From assembly GCF_004770105.1 (NCBI RefSeq), contig NZ_RQEY01000019.1, forward strand, positions 186,001 through 250,000: a stretch of 64,000 bases of DNA. The letters run 5' to 3'. The notes beneath the pieces are model-generated. The model saw only the letters and a list, made by a program, of their open reading frames with translations. It ran no database searches and had not been told where the DNA came from. The translations under genes were made by a program, and so were the position numbers. Shown piece by piece: positions 63,515 to 64,000 of this stretch (within the stretch, counting starts at the first letter, position 1; the number at the start of each line of letters is the position of its first letter). Source of the DNA: Leptospira andrefontaineae (GTDB taxonomy: Bacteria; Spirochaetota; Leptospiria; Leptospirales; Leptospiraceae).

Positions 63515-64000
63515 TATTTTTTCCGAGAAGTATTTCCAGGTTTAGACTTATCAGGTTTTACAATTGCTTTTGCATCCTTGATCGCCTTGGCAGCCGTTTG
63601 GATTTGAGTAAACGCATTTGCCACTACATATACCGGAGGTTCTTTAAAATTAGAATTTATAATTCGGATGATCGGAGTCAGCTTTTTATCTCCGATGGTT
63701 GTCTCTTTATGGAAACGATATACGATCTCGTTCCCATCGGAAATCAAAACTTTTACACTCGCTAAGGAAAATTCGGACTTGTCCGCGTTAGGAGCCAAAA
63801 TATTGCCTATACCGAATCCTGCTCCGTTCTCATCATCCGGAAAAGTTTCCACCTTCAAACCAGTCATGTATCTATATAGATCCTCTCCAAGCTTCGGTTC
63901 CAGTAAGATAATCTCTCCGGAAAGTCTACGCCAAAAATTCTTTTTAATACTATTGGATTCGAATGGGGTATTATCGATACGAATAGAAGTCCCGTTCTCA
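63514..64000 (-). CDS. C-terminal part of an unknown protein, cut by the right edge
   Basis: The frame is open to the window edge, so the ATG at 63867 is probably internal: 44 more codons in the same frame precede it without a stop (beginning ENGTSIRIDN). The visible 161 residues are beta-rich, then helical, and end in a Lys/Pro/Ser-rich tail. No family is recognised. It is the upstream member of the coupled group Yip1-mpl-pheS-thioesterase. Confidence 0.65.
   Translation of the reverse strand, partial: ENGTSIRIDNTPFESNSIKKNFWRRLSGEIILLEPKLGEDLYRYMTGLKVETFPDDENGAGFGIGNILAPNADKSEFSLASVKVLISDGNEIVYRFHKETTIGDKKLTPIIRIINSNFKEPPVYVVANAFTQIQTAAKAIKDAKAIVKPDKSKPGNTSRKK

Overview
The window looks like a chromosomal segment of a spirochaete of the genus Leptospira. 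This rests on recognition of the gene content: a caa3-type cytochrome oxidase cluster, an ammonium transporter fused to a cyclase, many TPR and hypothetical exported proteins, and an Mpl-PheS pair. The DNA is moderately AT-rich, TTG and GTG starts are frequent, and genes are tightly packed with ATGA-type overlaps. I cannot say which Leptospira clade it comes from. I see no rRNA, tRNA, CRISPR array, insertion sequence or prophage. Both edges cut a gene.

Layout. 1-5.0 kb: membrane and exported proteins of unknown role, a metalloenzyme of the alkaline-phosphatase superfamily, and a fibronectin-III/TPR pair. 5.2-14.6 kb: a methyltransferase, then a long minus-strand array of LolC/E-like permease, LolD-like ATPase, an McsA-McsB-like fusion protein, ClpC, two small exported or membrane proteins, MtaB and an anchored protein. 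A hairpin after clpC probably divides it. 14.7-21.3 kb: two plus-strand membrane proteins, a minus-strand ParA operon, gatB and an acetyltransferase. 21.7-28.4 kb: dnaE behind a structured leader, a membrane histidine kinase, a band-7 protein and an M23 peptidase.

28.5-32.8 kb holds the most unusual group: a long ECF-type sigma factor, an unrecognised soluble protein, a CHAT (caspase-like) protease and a cysteine-cluster protein, all on the plus strand. The order sigma factor / candidate anti-sigma / CHAT protease suggests proteolytic control of transcription. 32.9-37.6 kb: a phasin-like protein, pckA, a YacL-type PIN protein with an RG-rich tail, CarD and a SPOR-like protein.

37.8-44.4 kb encodes aerobic respiration. 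Subunits III, I and II-cytochrome c, an SCO copper chaperone and an unlisted 53-residue membrane protein lie on the minus strand. Heme A synthase and heme O synthase (ctaA, ctaB) diverge from them. 44.5-50.7 kb: an M48 protease, a YdjM-like protein, a 3D-domain-like protein, a histone H1-like protein and an Amt-adenylate cyclase fusion. 51.1-53.7 kb: a 3-hydroxyacyl-CoA dehydrogenase and a thiolase, a beta-oxidation pair ending in a clear terminator. 53.8-64 kb: a thioredoxin-like protein with an ankyrin protein, a beta-propeller-like protein, an AraC regulator beside an SRPBCC protein, and the coupled minus-strand chain (unknown)-Yip1-mpl-pheS-thioesterase.

Domain and family calls are from reading the proteins by eye. 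No database search was run.
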